Of a stretch of 64,000 nt of DNA, positions 16,637 to 26,642 are shown one piece after another. The notes under the pieces are model-generated. The model did no database searches and had not been told where the DNA came from. It saw only the letters and a list, made by a program, of their open reading frames with translations. Numbering within the stretch: position 1 is the stretch's first letter; each line of letters begins with the position of its first letter. This DNA comes from Blattabacterium cuenoti STAT (GTDB lineage Bacteria > Bacteroidota > Bacteroidia > Flavobacteriales > Blattabacteriaceae), in NCBI RefSeq assembly GCF_003573915.1, contig NZ_AP014608.1, forward strand, positions 124,001-188,000. Direction: 5' to 3'. Made by a program: the position numbers and the translations under genes.

Positions 16637-17717
16637 AAGAAATACATTCGGATCCTCCCAAATTTTCCTTTTTATTCTCTAATAAAATTTTTAATATTTT
16701 ATCTTCTGATTTCTTTTTCTTATCAGAAATATCTTTTAAATTAGAAGAAATAAAAAGATCATCATTCCAATCTTCATTGGGTTTACTATATCCTGTTTCA
16801 CGATTATCAAAAAAATCAGTTTGTTGTTCTCCAGATATCGTTATATAAAACCAATCCATATTAGATAACATATTTTTATTAATAGGATATGAATCATTCA
16901 ACCCTAATTCTCTCAATTTCATATTTGCTCTATCTTTCATAAAATTTTTAAGATCTTCTCTTTTAATAGTAGAAAGATCCCCTTTTCCAAATATTTGATC
17001 AATAAAAATAAATTCATTTTTCAATGCTAAATCTATTCCTTGATAAACAAGTTTTTCAACTGATTTCTTTAATCCTTTATTTTCTTCACAAAGAGTCCGA
17101 AAAATTTTACATCCTGCTTCCGAATGTAAAGACTCATCTCTAACAGAAAAAATAATTTGTTGACCTATTCCTTTTAAACGATTTGATTTTCTAAAAGAAA
17201 GTAAAACTGCAAAAGAAGAAAATAATTGTATTCCTTCTGCAGCTGCAGAAAACAAAGCGATACTTCTTGCAATTTCTTTTTCATCATATTGACCATGAGG
17301 ACTTTTTCTAATATCCATTAAAATTTTCAATTTATTCATTGTAGCTTCATCTTTTAAAAAAGCATGAAAATCATCCAAACCCAAAATATCATTCAGATAA
17401 GAATAAGCTACAGCATGAATTGTTTCAAATGATCCAAAAGTTTGTCCCATCATTTTTATTTCAGGAATAGGAAACCATCTAGGAATCATCTCTGACCAAT
17501 AATTTCCTACTTCTGTTTCCGTTTGAGTAAATCCTTTTAAGATATCTCCAATTACATTTTTTTCCTGAAAAGATAAATTTTCATTCCAATCATGAATATC
17601 CGATTGCATATTAATCTCTGTATGTAACCAATGTGCATTTTGTTGTTTAAACCAATAATCATATGCCCACTGATATTCAAATGGTTTAAAATTTAAACGA
17701 TCTTTCGTAATACTCAT
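16626..17717 (-). CDS. nrdB: Ribonucleotide reductase beta subunit (class I)
   Basis: NrdB carries the di-iron centre and tyrosyl radical that start ribonucleotide reduction in NrdA. In 363 residues the metal ligands are all present with R2 spacing: E67 (QTETEVGNYW), E98 and H101 (FETIHAVAY), E161 (AAAEG), and E195 and H198 (RDESLH). Tyr105 is the radical residue. This makes it a conventional tyrosyl-radical enzyme. The partner nrdA is not adjacent or elsewhere in the window. It is the promoter-proximal gene of an operon with the VRR-NUC and DUF1599 genes. Upstream is a 290-base divergent spacer shared with plsC. Confidence 0.96.
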   Translation of the reverse strand: MSITKDRLNFKPFEYQWAYDYWFKQQNAHWLHTEINMQSDIHDWNENLSFQEKNVIGDILKGFTQTETEVGNYWSEMIPRWFPIPEIKMMGQTFGSFETIHAVAYSYLNDILGLDDFHAFLKDEATMNKLKILMDIRKSPHGQYDEKEIARSIALFSAAAEGIQLFSSFAVLLSFRKSNRLKGIGQQIIFSVRDESLHSEAGCKIFRTLCEENKGLKKSVEKLVYQGIDLALKNEFIFIDQIFGKGDLSTIKREDLKNFMKDRANMKLRELGLNDSYPINKNMLSNMDWFYITISGEQQTDFFDNRETGYSKPNEDWNDDLFISSNLKDISDKKKKSEDKILKILLENKKENLGGSECISCES

Positions 17718-18007
17718 TTTTATTCATTTTTTCATATAAATAAATGTACTAAAATTTATATAAAATATAAATAGAAAAAAATTTTTATTACAGAAAACAA
17801 GTTCTGTAGTTTTTATATATTTCGTGTGAAATATAATCTATACCATATGTATATAACAATTAATGATATGTTTTATTATAACATAAAAATAACACCAAAT
17901 AAATAAATTTGATGATTTTCTTTTATTCGAAAAAATTTATTTAAGAAAATTATGATATAAAATATTATGAATTTTATATATTATAATTATACATTAAATA
18001 TTAATTA
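17718..18007. other. Longest AT-rich intergenic region (nrdB / plsC divergent spacer)
   Basis: This 290-base spacer separates divergent nrdB and plsC. It is almost wholly A/T. I see a TAAATTTG (17904-17911) that fits the Bacteroidota -7 box on the plus strand, but no matching -33 TTG, so it may be chance. No tRNA, small RNA with a stable fold, NrdR-box-like repeat or reading frame above 30 codons was recognised. It may contain eroded sequence of a lost gene. Confidence 0.4.
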
Positions 18008-18760
18008 ATGAAAATTATACGAATATCATTAATATTGTTATGGCGTACATGGTTTTTTTTTATCAATATATTTTTAATCCCTTTATGGGCAGGTGCATCT
18101 ATTCCATTTTTATTTAAAAAAAAACATTATCCTATTGCATATTGGTTTCACCAAATGTGGGCTAGAAGTAATCTTTTCCTTATGGGTTTTTGGTATGTTT
18201 TAGAGAAGGAAAAAGAGATTATAGATAAAAATCAACAATATATAATTATAAGCAATCATAGTTCCATTATGGATATTATGTTAATTTACTCTTTGATGAA
18301 AAATCATCCTTTCGTTTTTGTAGGAAAAGCAGAATTAGCTAAACTTCCTTTCTTTGGATTTGTTTATAAAAAAAGCAATATTCTTATTGATAGGAAAAAC
18401 TTATCAAGTTGTATACAAGTATTTAAAAAAATAGAAGATAAAGTAGATTCTGGAAAAAGTGTTTGTATTTTTCCAGAAGGTGGTGTTCCCAACTCATATA
18501 TTTTTTTGGATCATTTTAAGAGTGGAGCTTTTTTTACCGCTATCTTCAAAAAAATCCCTATTCTCCCTTTTACAATCGCTGATATAAAAACAAAATTTCC
18601 TAGTTTTTCTACTATAAAAGGAAGCCCCGGTAAAATAAGGATTAAACAACATCATTCTATCTCAACTAAAAATTTATCATTAAAAGATAAGAATTCTTTA
18701 AAAGAAAAATGTTTTAATTTAATCAAATGTCAACTAGAAAAATTTGAACGTGAAAAATAA
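18008..18760 (+). CDS. plsC: 1-acyl-sn-glycerol-3-phosphate acyltransferase
   Basis: PlsC adds the second acyl chain to lysophosphatidate to make phosphatidic acid. The 250 residues have an N-terminal membrane region (about 5-35), the catalytic HX4D as NHSSIMD (H84, D89), the substrate-binding FVFVGKAELAKLPFFG (102-117) and FPEGG (155-159). Length is typical. It is divergent from nrdB and 21 bases upstream of rnhA. plsX and plsY were not seen in the window. Confidence 0.93.
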   Translation: MKIIRISLILLWRTWFFFINIFLIPLWAGASIPFLFKKKHYPIAYWFHQMWARSNLFLMGFWYVLEKEKEIIDKNQQYIIISNHSSIMDIMLIYSLMKNHPFVFVGKAELAKLPFFGFVYKKSNILIDRKNLSSCIQVFKKIEDKVDSGKSVCIFPEGGVPNSYIFLDHFKSGAFFTAIFKKIPILPFTIADIKTKFPSFSTIKGSPGKIRIKQHHSISTKNLSLKDKNSLKEKCFNLIKCQLEKFEREK

Positions 18761-18781
18761 AATAATTAATATGAATTGTTC

Positions 18782-19255
18782 GTGAATAAAAAAATTCATA
18801 TTTATACTGACGGTTCTTCAAAAGGAAATCCTGGACCAGGAGGATATGGAGTTTTTATAGAAACATTTTTTGGAAATTTTTATAACAGAAAAATAATTTC
18901 TGAAGGATTTCGTTATACAACGAATAACAGAATGGAATTACTATCAGTGATAGTAGGGTTAGAAAAAATAAAAAATAAAAAACAAAATATTGTTGTTTTT
19001 ACTGATTCTAAATACATAATAAATACTGTACAAAATAAATGGATCGATAAATGGAAAAAAAATAATTTTCAAAATAAAAAAAATGTAGATTTATGGAAAA
19101 GATTTTTAAATTTATTTTACAAACATTCTGTAATATTTCATTGGATAAAAAGTCATAATTATCATTATATAAACGACTATTGTGATCGATTATCTGCAAT
19201 TGCGTCTAAAAATGAAAAATTAAAAATAGATTATATTTATGAAAAATATAGATAG
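18782..19255 (+). CDS. rnhA: Ribonuclease HI
   Basis: RNase HI cuts RNA in RNA-DNA hybrids, removing primers and R-loops. I chose the GTG at 18782, giving 157 residues that begin near KKIHIYTDGSSKGNPGPGGYG; a TTG two codons earlier (18776) is the alternative. With this start the catalytic residues are D10 (YTDGS), E52 (NNRMELL), D75 (FTDSKY) and D135 (NDYCDRLS), matching E. coli D10/E48/D70/D134. The conserved WIKSHNYHYINDYCD segment before the last Asp is present. The 3' end is 8 bases from the convergent methyltransferase gene. No ATG is available at the conserved start. Confidence 0.93.
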   Translation: MNKKIHIYTDGSSKGNPGPGGYGVFIETFFGNFYNRKIISEGFRYTTNNRMELLSVIVGLEKIKNKKQNIVVFTDSKYIINTVQNKWIDKWKKNNFQNKKNVDLWKRFLNLFYKHSVIFHWIKSHNYHYINDYCDRLSAIASKNEKLKIDYIYEKYR

Positions 19256-19263
19256 GAATTATA

Positions 19264-20067
19264 TTATATAGTATAATTTCTTTGTCTAATCATTTCATAT
19301 ATGATTATAGACATTGCATTACTGACATTTAACGAGTCTATATTTCCAAACATAGGAATAGTTATAATCTCATTAGCTTTTTCTAACCATAGATTAGATA
19401 CACCCTTACTTTCAGAACCAAAAACAATAGCTGTATTATTATGAGAAAATTGAGTATGATATAAATCTATAGCTTTCTTATGTTTTTTAAATCCTGTTGT
19501 AATAATTTTTATTCTGTTTTTTTGTAACCAATAGATAATTGATTCGATTTTTTCCATGAAAATTTTTCTTGTAAAAAGACTCCCTAAACTACATCTAATA
19601 ATATTAGAATTATATACATAAGTTTTTATGTTACATAATATTATCATGTTAATATTTGCCGCATCAGCTATTCTTAACATAGCGCCTATATTTCCAGGTT
19701 TTTCTATTCCGTCTAAAATAAGTATTAAGGAAGAATTTTTATCATAAACTTTGATGTTTTTTAATTGATTTAGATATTTTTTTTCTTTAAATAAAGCAAT
19801 AATTCCACCTGAATTTTCTCTATACGCTAATTTTTTAAAAATTTTTGTACTAATAATAAAAGTAATGGAATAAAATAACTGAATTATATCATAATTATGA
19901 AATATTTTTTCGCATATAAATATTTTTTTGGGTAAAAAATTTCCTTTTACAGCCATTTCAAATTCTTTTATTCCTTCAACAAAAAAAATATTCATACAAT
20001 TTTTTTTGTTGTAAATTTTTATCAAATCTTTAATTTTTGTATTTTGAATATTGTATATTTTTTTCAT
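19264..20067 (-). CDS. SpoU/TrmH family RNA 2'-O-methyltransferase
   Basis: This 267-residue SPOUT enzyme is predicted to methylate a ribose 2'-OH in rRNA or tRNA using AdoMet. The three SpoU motifs are clear in the C-terminal half: EKPGNIGAMLRIADAANIN (motif 1), IVFGSESKGVSNLWLEK (motif 2) and IPMFGNIDSLNVSNAMSI (motif 3, the trefoil-knot AdoMet site). The N-terminal half (1-105) is the substrate-binding domain found in RlmB/TsnR-like members, much diverged. The exact target base cannot be read from sequence. The start is 12 bases from the divergent dCMP deaminase start, leaving almost no promoter space. Confidence 0.88.
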   Translation of the reverse strand: MKKIYNIQNTKIKDLIKIYNKKNCMNIFFVEGIKEFEMAVKGNFLPKKIFICEKIFHNYDIIQLFYSITFIISTKIFKKLAYRENSGGIIALFKEKKYLNQLKNIKVYDKNSSLILILDGIEKPGNIGAMLRIADAANINMIILCNIKTYVYNSNIIRCSLGSLFTRKIFMEKIESIIYWLQKNRIKIITTGFKKHKKAIDLYHTQFSHNNTAIVFGSESKGVSNLWLEKANEIITIPMFGNIDSLNVSNAMSIIIYEMIRQRNYTI

Positions 20068-20079
20068 ATTTATTTTATT

Positions 20080-20507
20080 ATGATGATTTTTTATAAAAAA
20101 TACGATGATGATATAGTGTATATGAATATAGCGATTGAATATTCAAAATTATCTTTTTGTAAAAAAAAAAAGTAGGAGCTGTTATAGTCAATAATAATCG
20201 AATCATATCTAACGGATACAACCGGACTCCAAATGGATTTGATAATCTTTGTGAAGATTATAATGGAAATACCAAATGGTATGTTCTTCATGCAGAAGCA
20301 AATGCAATATTAAAAATGTCTTCTTCTTTTTTATCTTGTAAAGGAGCGTCCATCTATATTACTCATTTTCCATGTAAAGAATGTTGTAAACTAATTTATT
20401 TATCTAATCTAAAAAGAGTTATTTATTTGTATGAAAAAAATGATGAAGAATTTTATTTTTTAAAAAAATTAAAAATTGAAATAAAAAAACTAATTAAAAT
20501 TTCATAA
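20080..20507 (+). pseudogene. dCMP deaminase-like gene, frameshifted at an A11 tract (possibly rescued by slippage)
   Basis: The region encodes a ComEB-type deoxycytidylate deaminase in two frames. Frame one, from ATG 20080, gives about 31 codons ending SKLSFCKKKK and then TAG at 20173. The second frame continues without a gap: VGAVIVNNNRIISNGYNRTP, then CEDYNGNTKWYVLHAEANAI and ITHFPCKECCKL to the stop at 20507. All zinc and catalytic residues are intact: HAE at 20289-20297 and PCKEC at 20370-20384. The break lies in eleven A bases (20161-20171). Twelve A would give one open frame of about 142 codons, the usual size. Either it is a young pseudogene, or RNA polymerase slippage restores the frame in part of the transcripts. 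dCMP deaminase would supply dUMP for ThyA. Confidence 0.8.
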
Positions 20508-20510
20508 AAA

Positions 20511-20594
20511 ACCCAGGTGGCGAAATTGGTAGACGCGTTGGACTCAAAATCCAGTGATTTTTATATCATGCGGGTTCGAATCCCGCTCTGGGTA
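20511..20594 (+). tRNA. tRNA-Leu (anticodon CAA)
   Basis: This is a class II tRNA of 84 bases. The acceptor ACCCAGG (20511-20517) pairs with TCTGGGT (20587-20593), discriminator A20594. The anticodon stem is TTGGA/TCCAG with loop CTCAAAA, placing CAA at 20545-20547, which reads UUG. A long variable arm follows, then the T arm GCGGG-TTCGAAT-CCCGC. CCA is not encoded. It lies 3 bases after the deaminase frame and 6 bases before the convergent ureC end. Confidence 0.97.
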
Positions 20595-20600
20595 TTTTTT

Positions 20601-22307
<1,707 letters not shown>

Positions 22308-22311
22308 AAAT

Positions 22312-22941
22312 TCATATAGTTGTGTTTTCTTTTCCTGAAAATCCATAAATTTTTTTATTTCCTCCAATTTCTACTAAAATGACTTCTTTTGTTTCTCCTG
22401 GTTCAAAACGAATAGACCTTCCAGAAGGAATATCAAGTTTATATTTTTTAGTTCCTTTTCTATCGAAAAGAAGAGCAGAATTAGTTTCATAAAAATGAAA
22501 ATGAGATCCTACTTGAATTGGACGAGTTCCCGTATTAGAAACGATTCTTTTTATACGAGATCTTCCAGGAAAAAAAACAATTTCTTCTTTTAAAAGATCA
22601 TATTGTCCCGGAATCAAATTAGAATTTTTTTTTCTATTTTTTTTTATGGGATGATGTACAGTAACTAGTTTTGTTCCATCAGGAAATGTAGCTTCCACTT
22701 GAACACTGTTTAGTAATTCGTACACTCCATCCATAACTTGTTCATCATTCAGAATATTTCCTGCTTCATACATGAGGTCTTTTACTGTTTTACCATCACG
22801 AGCCCCTTCCATTACGTAATGAGTGATTAAAGCCAAAGATTCAGGATAATTCAATTTTAATCCTCTTTTTAAACGTTTTTTTGCTAATTCTCCAGCCATG
22901 TGTAGGAGAATTTTTTCCTTTTCATAATAAGTTAAATGCAT
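22312..22941 (-). CDS. ureAB: Urease gamma-beta fusion subunit
   Basis: The two small urease subunits are one 209-residue chain. Residues 1-100 are UreA ([47 protein letters not shown] and [20 protein letters not shown] in sequence), then a short lysine/asparagine-rich joint at about 100-108, then UreB (about 109-209, with PGQYDLL and [18 protein letters not shown]). Gamma-beta fusion is known from Helicobacter and, as I recall, Blattabacterium. The gene is first in the urease transcript, divergent from thrA across 271 bases. Urease lets the symbiont reuse host urea nitrogen. Confidence 0.96.
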   Translation of the reverse strand: MHLTYYEKEKILLHMAGELAKKRLKRGLKLNYPESLALITHYVMEGARDGKTVKDLMYEAGNILNDEQVMDGVYELLNSVQVEATFPDGTKLVTVHHPIKKNRKKNSNLIPGQYDLLKEEIVFFPGRSRIKRIVSNTGTRPIQVGSHFHFYETNSALLFDRKGTKKYKLDIPSGRSIRFEPGETKEVILVEIGGNKKIYGFSGKENTTI

Positions 22942-23101
22942 ATACTTTCTTTAATAATTTAATTTGATTCATTCATAAACAAAAACATAATAATTAATAT
23001 TCATCAATAATAATAAACAACAACTATGAAGTTAAAGTTATAAAATATTATAACAATGATAGATAAACAGAGCTGTTTTTCATTTTTAAAAAAAAGAAAA
23101 A

Positions 23102-23122
23102 TTTTTGATTCAAAATCAAAAA
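23102..23122. repeat. Short inverted repeat upstream of thrA
   Basis: TTTTTGATT (23102-23110) and AATCAAAAA (23114-23122) form a perfect 9-bp stem with a 3-base loop in the 271-base ureAB/thrA spacer, about 90 bases before thrA. It lacks a U run on either side, so it is not a standard terminator. It could be an operator or a leader hairpin, or chance in AT-rich DNA. The rest of the spacer (22942-23212) shows only A/T-rich sequence and one 36-codon frame of doubtful meaning. Confidence 0.35.
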
Positions 23123-23212
23123 AATTTAAAGAGTATATCTACACAAAATTATCATTATTTTTGTGAACATTATTAATAATGGGAAAGTTTTTATAAACAA
23201 ATAATTAAAAAA

Positions 23213-25663
23213 ATGCAAGTTTTAAAATTTGGGGGGAGTTCCGTAGCTCATTCTGATGCAATAAAACGTATTTGTTCTTTGCTAGAACAAAAACCAAAAG
23301 GAAGATATGCAATTGTTGTATCTGCATTAGAAAATATTACGGACCAATTAATACAATGTGGTCAATTAGCTTCTAAAAGAAGAAATATTTATAAAAATAT
23401 ATTAGAAAAAATAGAAATTAGACATCTTAACATCATAAGAGAATTATTTCCTATTACTTATCAAAGCCACTTAATAAGTTGGATTAAAAAAAATATAAAT
23501 GATTTAGAAAATTTATGTGATGGTGTTTTTCAAGTAAAAGAACTTTCAAAACGTTCTCTAGATAAAATTATGAGTTTTGGAGAATTAAGTTCTTCTTTTC
23601 TTATTGCAGAAAAATTGAAAGAATCTGGATTAGATGCATCCTGTAAAGATAGTAGAGATTTAATTATTACAGATTCTCAATTTGGATGTGCACAAGTAGA
23701 TTTTACAACAAGTAATCATCATATTATTCAGTTTTTTCGTAAAAAAACATCAGAATATATCGTTTTACCAGGATTTATAAGTTCTACGTTAAAAAATGAA
23801 ACCACAACACTTGGAAGAGGGGGTTCTGATTATACTGCTTCTATTTTAGCTGCGGCTATATCTGCTAATTTACTGGAAATATGGACGGATGTTAGTGGAT
23901 TGATGACAGCAAATCCAAAAATAGTGAATCAAGCTTTTCCTATAAAAGAAATTTCTTATGAAGAAGCAATGGAATTATCTCATTTTGGAGCAAAAGTTAT
24001 TTATCCTCCTACGATTCATCCCGCTATGAAAAAACATATTCCAATACAAATCAAAAATACTTTTTCGCCTAAAGATCCGGGAACTTTAATTTACATTAAT
24101 AAAAATGTAAATATTAGTCAACCTGTAACTGGAATATCGGGAATTCAGAATATGGCATTACTTACATTAGAAGGAAGCGGTATGGTAGGAATTCCTGGAT
24201 ATTCTAAACGTTTATTTGAAGCATTGTTACGTGAAAAAATAAATGTAATATTTATAACTCAAAGTTCTTCAGAACATTCCATTACCACAGGAATTCATGA
24301 AATGGATGTTATAAAAGCAAAAACTGTAATAGATAACGAATTCTCTAAAGAAATTTATCAGAAGCGTCTTGATCCATTAAGAATAGAAAAAGATCTTTGC
24401 ATTATCGCTGTAGTAGGAGAAAATATGAAAAACCTTCATGGAACCAGTGGAAAAATGTTTTCTGCTTTAGGAAGAAATAGTATTAATGTTAGAGCGATAG
24501 CACAAGGTTCTACTGAAAAAAATATATCAGCTGTTATTAAAAAATATGATTTTAAAAAGGCATTAAATACTTTACATGAAGCTTTTTTTGAAAGTCCACC
24601 AAAACAAATTAACCTTTTTATTTGTGGAGTGGGAAAAGTCGGGAGTAAATTAATGGAACAAATTGATCAACAAAAAAATTACTTACTAGAAGAATTAAAA
24701 CTTCAAGTAAGAGTCATTGGATTAGCAAATAGCAAAAAAATGTATTTTGATAACAATCATGGTATCAATTTAAATGATTGGAAAAAAAATCTAATTCAAA
24801 AAGGAATTAGTATGAATATATTTTCCTTTATGGAAAAAGTATGGAAATTTAATCTTAGAAATAGTTTATTTGTTGATAATACAGCTAGCGAAAAAATGGC
24901 TATGACCTATGATAAATTTTTAAAAAATGGAATAGGTGTTATTACTTGCAATAAAATAGCTTGTTCATCAAATTATGATCATTATAAAAGATTAAAGACG
25001 CTTTCTAGGCATTTTAAAGCTCCATTTCTATTTGAAACTAACGTAGGAGCAAGTCTTCCAGTTATTAGTACACTTAACGATTTAATTAATAGTGGAGATA
25101 AAATTAATAAAATAGAAGCTGTATTATCGGGAAGTTTAAATTTTATATTTAATCATTTTTTAGGAAAAAAATCCTTTTTAGAAGTAGTAAAAGAAGCTCA
25201 ATTAAAAGGATATACAGAACCTGATCCTAGAATCGATTTAAGTGGATTAGATGTTATGAGAAAAATACTAATTTTAGCAAGGGAATGCGGTACTATATTA
25301 GAATTAAGTGATATTCATCAAAAATCTTTTCTTCCAGAAACTTGTTCAATTTCAAATTCTATAGAAGAATTTTATCAAAAATTGCATAAATGTAAAAACT
25401 ATTTTTTTAAAATTAGAAATAAAGCGGAAAAAAATAAAAAACGTTTACGTTTTGTTGCACGTTATGAAAATGGAAAAGCTTCTGTTGGATTAGAATCTGT
25501 AAAACAAATTCATCCATTTTTTCAATTAGAAGGAAAAGATAACATGGTTTTATATAATACATATCGTTATTCTGAACAACCTCTTATTATAAAAGGTGCA
25601 GGTGCTGGAGCGGAAGTTACTGCATCTGGAGTTTTTTCAGATATAATTAAAGCTACTAAATAA
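23213..25663 (+). CDS. thrA: Bifunctional aspartate kinase / homoserine dehydrogenase I
   Basis: ThrA carries out the first and third steps from aspartate to threonine. In 816 residues the aspartate kinase domain (1-300) shows KFGGSS at 5-10 and GRGGSDYTA at 201-209. Two ACT regulatory domains follow (about 310-460, with GSGMVGIPG and the second around NLHGTSGKMFSALGRN). The homoserine dehydrogenase domain begins at about 465, with the NAD(P) loop GVGKVG at 472-477 and ETNVGASLPVIS and GYTEPDPRIDLSGLD further on. Length equals the fusion enzyme norm. The ACT domains suggest that threonine feedback may remain. thrB follows after 4 bases. Confidence 0.97.
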   Translation: MQVLKFGGSSVAHSDAIKRICSLLEQKPKGRYAIVVSALENITDQLIQCGQLASKRRNIYKNILEKIEIRHLNIIRELFPITYQSHLISWIKKNINDLENLCDGVFQVKELSKRSLDKIMSFGELSSSFLIAEKLKESGLDASCKDSRDLIITDSQFGCAQVDFTTSNHHIIQFFRKKTSEYIVLPGFISSTLKNETTTLGRGGSDYTASILAAAISANLLEIWTDVSGLMTANPKIVNQAFPIKEISYEEAMELSHFGAKVIYPPTIHPAMKKHIPIQIKNTFSPKDPGTLIYINKNVNISQPVTGISGIQNMALLTLEGSGMVGIPGYSKRLFEALLREKINVIFITQSSSEHSITTGIHEMDVIKAKTVIDNEFSKEIYQKRLDPLRIEKDLCIIAVVGENMKNLHGTSGKMFSALGRNSINVRAIAQGSTEKNISAVIKKYDFKKALNTLHEAFFESPPKQINLFICGVGKVGSKLMEQIDQQKNYLLEELKLQVRVIGLANSKKMYFDNNHGINLNDWKKNLIQKGISMNIFSFMEKVWKFNLRNSLFVDNTASEKMAMTYDKFLKNGIGVITCNKIACSSNYDHYKRLKTLSRHFKAPFLFETNVGASLPVISTLNDLINSGDKINKIEAVLSGSLNFIFNHFLGKKSFLEVVKEAQLKGYTEPDPRIDLSGLDVMRKILILARECGTILELSDIHQKSFLPETCSISNSIEEFYQKLHKCKNYFFKIRNKAEKNKKRLRFVARYENGKASVGLESVKQIHPFFQLEGKDNMVLYNTYRYSEQPLIIKGAGAGAEVTASGVFSDIIKATK

Positions 25664-25667
25664 AGTC

Positions 25668-26618
25668 ATGAAGGGAATTAAAATATTTTCACCAGCTACT
25701 ATAGCTAATTTGGTTTGTGGATTTGATGTTATTGGTTTAGCTTTAGATTTTCCTAAAGATGAAATTTATTTATATAAAACTAATAATCCAGGAATACATA
25801 TCCATAGAATATATAAATCATCATTACCTAATGATCCAATGAAAAATTCAGCTTTTGCGGCTTTACAAGCATTATTAAAAAAATATCAAAAAATACAAAT
25901 TAATGAAGAAGAAAAAATAGGATTTAAAATTGAATTGATTAAAAATATTCGTCCTGGAAGTGGAATAGGTTCTAGTGCTGCTAGTGCAGCTGGTGTTGTT
26001 TATGGAGCTAACGTTTTATTGGGAAACCCCTTTAATACCATACAATTAATCCGTTTTGCTATGGAAGGAGAACGTATAGCAAGTGGAATAGCTCATGCTG
26101 ATAATGTTGCTCCTGCTATTATGGGAGGAGTTACATTAATTAGAAGTTATAATCCATTGGATATTACTAAATTACATAGTCCTAATCAATTATGGGTGAG
26201 TATTATACATCCACAAATTGAAGTCAAAACATCAGATGCTAGAGAAATTTTAAAACAAAAAATATTGATGACAGATGCCATTAAACAATGGGGAAATGTG
26301 GGTGCATTAGTAGCAGGTTTATACCGAGAAGATTATGAATTAATAAGTAGATCATTGGAAGATGTTATTGTAGAACCTATACGGGCAATATTAATCCCTT
26401 ATTTTTATGAATTACAAATAAAATGCAAAGAAATAGGAGCCTTAGGTGGGGGAATTTCTGGATCAGGGCCCTCTGTTTTCATGCTTAGCAAAGGAAATTA
26501 CACAGCAAAAAAAGTTATTGAAGTCATGAATCAAGTTTATTCTCCATTACAAGTTGATTATAAAACCTATATCTCTCCTATCAACTTACAAGGTATCAAG
26601 TGGAGTGAAATATTTTAA
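25668..26618 (+). CDS. thrB: Homoserine kinase
   Basis: ThrB phosphorylates homoserine. The 316 residues show the GHMP kinase layout: FSPATIANLVCGFDVIGLAL at 7-26, the ATP loop RPGSGIGSSAASAAG (95-109) and the C-terminal LGGGISGSGPSVFML. Length is typical. It begins 4 bases after thrA and 24 bases before thrC, on the same strand, so the three form a thrABC operon. All motifs look intact, which supports a working threonine pathway that supplies the host. Confidence 0.97.
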   Translation: MKGIKIFSPATIANLVCGFDVIGLALDFPKDEIYLYKTNNPGIHIHRIYKSSLPNDPMKNSAFAALQALLKKYQKIQINEEEKIGFKIELIKNIRPGSGIGSSAASAAGVVYGANVLLGNPFNTIQLIRFAMEGERIASGIAHADNVAPAIMGGVTLIRSYNPLDITKLHSPNQLWVSIIHPQIEVKTSDAREILKQKILMTDAIKQWGNVGALVAGLYREDYELISRSLEDVIVEPIRAILIPYFYELQIKCKEIGALGGGISGSGPSVFMLSKGNYTAKKVIEVMNQVYSPLQVDYKTYISPINLQGIKWSEIF

Positions 26619-26642
26619 TTAGTTATAGAAGAAAATATATAT

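Noticed and set aside
20091-20291. Minus-strand 66-codon frame between the SpoU methyltransferase and the deaminase region
   Set aside because: It is the antisense of the frameshifted dCMP deaminase, whose protein similarity on the plus strand is clear. The minus frame is low-complexity and unlike any family.
22308-22367. Extended ureC N-terminus inside ureAB
   Set aside because: The added 20 residues overlap ureAB by 56 bases and do not resemble a UreC start, whereas the ATG at 22307 gives the family start and length.
23156-23163. TATTTTTG, TAAATTTG at 17904-17911 and TAAATTTG at 60061-60068 as promoter -7 boxes
   Set aside because: They match TAnnTTTG but lack a -33 TTG at the proper distance, and such eight-base matches are expected by chance in sequence of this composition.
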